Source of the DNA: Thermoplasmata archaeon
GTDB lineage: Archaea; Thermoplasmatota; Thermoplasmata; Lutacidiplasmatales; UBA184
Length of the DNA: 6,928 nucleotides
Direction: 5' to 3'
NCBI GenBank assembly: GCA_021828085.1
Contig: JAKATE010000103.1
Location: 1 to 6,928, forward strand
Below are positions 4,454 through 6,928 of the stretch, one piece after another (positions within the stretch are counted from its first letter, which is position 1; each line of letters begins with the position of its first letter). Under the pieces are notes generated by a model. It ran no database searches and was not told the DNA's origin. It saw only the letters and a program-made list of their open reading frames with translations. The translations under genes and the position numbers were made by a program.

Positions 4454-5758
4454 TCAGCCTCGGGGAGTGCGGTTGAGCGCGCAGGTCATGCAGTGCGCTC
4501 CCCCGTAGCTCCCCGTGAGCTCGTGGAGATCGAGCGGGATGGTCTCCACCTTTTCCGCGTAGAGCTCCGGCTTGTGGGGGAAGAAGCTCCCCTCCGACTG
4601 GAGGAGCTTGAGGTCCTTCCTCGCTTGGCGGTAGAGCGCCCCGTAGCGGTGGGGGTCCGCCCGGGCGGCCCGGGCGATCCCCTCGAGGACCGGCTTGGAG
4701 GTCCGCTCGGCGTCCACCGCCAGGATCTTCCGGTCCTTCAGGCAGAGGAAGTTCGAGGCGTAGCTCAGCTGTTCGAGGGTGGTGAGCGGGACCACCGAGA
4801 ACTCCTTCTCCTTCAGGAACTTCGCGAGCGTGGTTGGCGTACCAGTCCGCTGGTAGCCGCGCGAGCTGCGGCGATAGACGTCCACCCGGGCCCGTTCCAG
4901 GAGGGGCACCAGCCCCACGGCGATCCCGTCGCCGGCCAGGTTGAAGTAGGTGTCCAGGTGCATGTTCACCATCGGGTCGCGCTCGTCCCCGGGAATGAGC
5001 GGGTGAGAGGGCTGGTGGACCACGGCCACCTCCGGGTATCCCAGGTCCAACCGGAGGATCTGGCGGACCCCCTCGGCGTTGGTCCGGTCCCCGAGGCCGA
5101 GCAGGGCGAACTCCCCGGCGGGGAGGAAGTCCCCCCCCTCGAAGGTGCCCGGGGGTTTCACGTGTCCCAGGATCTTCGCTCCCATCCAGGTGAGGATGGA
5201 GCCGGTCAGCAGCGGTTCGCCCCGGCGCTGGGGCTTCGACATGTTCCCCAGGATGAACCCGTTCGGTCCGAGCGCCTGCTGGTCCCTCAAGTAGAGGAGA
5301 TTGGCGAGGGGGACCTCGAGCTCGACCCGGGGAAGGATCATCCGTTCCCCCGGGTGCTCGCTGAGCCGGACCCGGGGACGGAGGAGGAAGATGTTGAACA
5401 GCGTCTCCGGGTCCAGGCGCTCCACGTTCTCCCGGAACGCCCGGCGCACCCGAGGGAGAAGGTCCGGCGGAGCCTCGAACTTCACCAGGTCCACCGCGGA
5501 CCGGCGGACGCGCCGGACCAGCTCGGGGTGGTCCTGGGCCCCCTGAACGGCCCCGCGCTTGAGCCGGTGGACACGCACGCCGGCCTCGGTCAACGCGTGC
5601 TCGAGCGTGGTGTGCTCGTAGATGGCCGCGTCCATGCTGAAGGCCCGCTCGTAGAGGAAGGAGTAGGGCTCCAGCAGGCCGAAGAACATCTCGATGCCCG
5701 GCCGGTGGATCATCACGTCCGTCAGGGGGTCCCATTCCGCGCGCGCGCTCGTCCTCAT
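4454..5758 (-). CDS. arcA: Arginine deiminase
   Basis: The enzyme hydrolyses L-arginine to citrulline and ammonia, the first step of the arginine deiminase pathway, in the cytoplasm. The 434-residue protein has the guanidino-modifying-enzyme active-site set: D159 in LYLRD, E207 and D210 in FEGGDF, H267 and D269 in MHLDTYF, and the nucleophile C423 in GGAHCMTCAL. The HCMTC motif is characteristic of true arginine deiminases. The N-terminus (EWDPLTDVMIHRPG) matches the usual family opening, so the ATG at 5758 is a good start; GGAG lies seven bases upstream (5769-5766) inside the permease gene. The start overlaps the permease stop as ATGA, so the two are probably co-translated. Carbamate kinase and catabolic ornithine carbamoyltransferase, needed to gain ATP from citrulline, are not in the window. 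An arginine dihydrolase-like activity is a less likely alternative. Confidence 0.92.
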   Translation of the reverse strand: MRTSARAEWDPLTDVMIHRPGIEMFFGLLEPYSFLYERAFSMDAAIYEHTTLEHALTEAGVRVHRLKRGAVQGAQDHPELVRRVRRSAVDLVKFEAPPDLLPRVRRAFRENVERLDPETLFNIFLLRPRVRLSEHPGERMILPRVELEVPLANLLYLRDQQALGPNGFILGNMSKPQRRGEPLLTGSILTWMGAKILGHVKPPGTFEGGDFLPAGEFALLGLGDRTNAEGVRQILRLDLGYPEVAVVHQPSHPLIPGDERDPMVNMHLDTYFNLAGDGIAVGLVPLLERARVDVYRRSSRGYQRTGTPTTLAKFLKEKEFSVVPLTTLEQLSYASNFLCLKDRKILAVDAERTSKPVLEGIARAARADPHRYGALYRQARKDLKLLQSEGSFFPHKPELYAEKVETIPLDLHELTGSYGGAHCMTCALNRTPRG

Positions 5759-6928
5759 GGTTTCGCTCCGTTGATTTCCGCGACCTTCAGGGGAGGAGGG
5801 GAGGGGACGGTCCCCGACGGCTCAGGGCGCTCGACGGTGAGGAGGGGCTCCCCGCCGGGAACCCACGACCAGACCGCCGAGTAGTAGCCCCAGACGTAGA
5901 TGGCCAGACCGAAGATCGCCACCACCACCATGTCCAGCGGGGTTCCGATGACCCCGATGGGTCCGAAGGGCAGGAAGTTGTCATAGGTGAAGAAAGGGTT
6001 GCCCAGATAGGAGAGCAGGGCCAACCCGCCCAGGTATACCCCCAGCCAGGCGATCCGGCGGGCCTCCTTCCGGGTCACCTTCTCGAAGAGGAAGTAGAGC
6101 GGAACCCCGACCAGGATCAGGATGGGACCGACGAAGGTCCAGGGCCACGAGGCCCAGTAGATGAGGATCGTCGCCAGCACGAAACCCACCGGCGCGAGGA
6201 CGAGTCCCCCCGGCAGGCGGAACGGACGGGGGACCTTCGGCTCGGTCTTCCGGAGGATGGCCAGGGAGAGTCCGGCGGCGGCGTACGGGACCAGCGTGGT
6301 GATCGAGGCGATCAGGGCGACCTCCGGGAAGGAGGGGAGCAGGATCAGCGTCACGCCGGTCAGGACGCTAGTGAAGACCAGCGCGAGGGCCGGTGTCCGG
6401 AATCGGCTATCGACCTTGGAAAGGCTCCGGAAGAACAGGTTGTCCTGGGCCATGGCGTAAGGGATCCGGGCCTGGAGGAGCACCCAGTCGCCTCCGGCGC
6501 CGAGGGTGGAGAGCACCGCCCCGAGCACCATGATCGCCGCCAGGAGCGGCAGACCCCACCCGCTCGCGATGTTGTTGAGGAGCAGGCCGGAGGTACCGGC
6601 CCAGTCGCCCGGGGTGAGGCCGTTGGGGGCCCAGCGCATCCCTCCGATGAAGGTCAGCGCCACCAAGGCGTAGATGATCGCCACGGTCACCACCCCGACG
6701 ATCGTGGCCCGGGGCAGGACTTGCTGCGGGTTGCGCACCTCCTCGGAGGGGATGACCGCCGCCTCAAACCCGGTGAAGGCGAAGAAGCTCAGGGACATGG
6801 CGAACGCCACGCCGAGCCATCCGAAGGGGACGAAGCCTCCGATGGTGAAGTTCCCGGTACGGAGGAAGTAGAGCCCGATGAAGCCGAAGAGGAGGAGGGG
6901 GATGACCTTGGCGAAGGTGGTCACCATG
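5755..6928 (-). CDS. APC-superfamily amino acid permease, 5' end outside window
   Basis: This is a membrane transporter with the LeuT fold, missing its N-terminus; 390 residues are visible, while relatives are about 450-550, so roughly the first five membrane segments lie beyond the edge. The Met at the edge is probably internal, because the first visible segment (VIPLLLFGFIGLYFL) corresponds to the middle of the family. The best-conserved block, SLSFFAFTGFEAAVIPSEEVRNPQQVLPRA read in two parts (45-59 and 60-74), is the substrate-site helix 6 and following loop of AdiC/ArcD-like and PotE-like carriers. A second family motif is ARIPYAMAQDNLFF (153-166). About eight further membrane helices follow and the C-terminus is a soluble proline-rich tail. 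Overlap with the arginine deiminase gene suggests it imports arginine or exchanges it for ornithine or citrulline (inference). AdiC has Trp202 in the helix-6 block; phenylalanines occupy that area here, so specificity may differ. Confidence 0.9.
   Translation of the reverse strand, partial: MVTTFAKVIPLLLFGFIGLYFLRTGNFTIGGFVPFGWLGVAFAMSLSFFAFTGFEAAVIPSEEVRNPQQVLPRATIVGVVTVAIIYALVALTFIGGMRWAPNGLTPGDWAGTSGLLLNNIASGWGLPLLAAIMVLGAVLSTLGAGGDWVLLQARIPYAMAQDNLFFRSLSKVDSRFRTPALALVFTSVLTGVTLILLPSFPEVALIASITTLVPYAAAGLSLAILRKTEPKVPRPFRLPGGLVLAPVGFVLATILIYWASWPWTFVGPILILVGVPLYFLFEKVTRKEARRIAWLGVYLGGLALLSYLGNPFFTYDNFLPFGPIGVIGTPLDMVVVAIFGLAIYVWGYYSAVWSWVPGGEPLLTVERPEPSGTVPSPPPLKVAEINGAKP
5766..5769 (-). 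promoter_or_regulatory. Shine-Dalgarno of the arginine deiminase gene
   Basis: GGAG on the minus strand, seven bases before the ATG at 5758 and inside the final codons of the permease. It supports the start and the translational coupling with the permease. Confidence 0.55.

Noticed and set aside
4175..5884. Long plus-strand open frame of 569 codons opposite the arginine deiminase gene
   Set aside because: It is an antisense shadow of a GC-rich gene. Its composition is repetitive E/V/R/P/G with no recognisable domain, while the minus strand encodes a full active-site set.

Overview
The window looks like chromosomal DNA from a GC-rich archaeon (G+C roughly in the mid-60s % by eye). The best evidence is a TATA box (TTATAT) centred 26-27 bases upstream of the GTG start of the first transposon gene, the spacing expected for archaeal TATA/BRE promoters driving leaderless mRNAs. 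Downstream genes in each pair carry Shine-Dalgarno sequences and start in an ATGA overlap with the previous stop. I cannot name the lineage from the sequence; a thermoplasmatal or other euryarchaeal host is a guess.

All supported genes lie on the minus strand, so transcription runs from high to low coordinates. From the right end: (1) 6928-5755, a basic/polyamine-type amino acid permease (APC superfamily) that runs off the window at its 5' end; (2) 5758-4454, a complete arginine deiminase, coupled to the permease by an ATGA overlap. Together they form a plausible arginine uptake or exchange and catabolism module. (3) 4453-4116, a non-coding stretch containing a chain of adjacent perfect hairpins on the minus strand. 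It overlaps a short reading frame resembling the extreme C-terminus of a TnpB protein, so it may be the relic of a transposon 3' end with its omega RNA, or another structured RNA.

(4) 4115-1831 is one ancestral gene for a small DUF4760-like membrane-anchored protein, split in two by (5) a 1.75-kb IS607-family element (about 2056-3806). The element carries a serine recombinase (tnpA) and an intact RNA-guided nuclease (tnpB) overlapping by ATGA. An 11-bp inverted repeat lies just inside the ends, and runs of G (minus strand) at both junctions fit the GG target preference of IS607. Removing the element rejoins the two halves in frame into a protein of about 180 residues.

(6) 1758-1 is an ABC exporter operon: an ABC-2-type ATPase followed by its permease, again coupled by ATGA and with a strong GGAGG ribosome-binding site; the permease loses its last few residues at the left edge of the window.

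The most interesting items are the insertion with its reconstructable host gene, the likely omega RNA at the tnpB 3' end whose guide would read host-gene sequence, and the unexplained structured-RNA region between the arginine deiminase gene and the disrupted gene.
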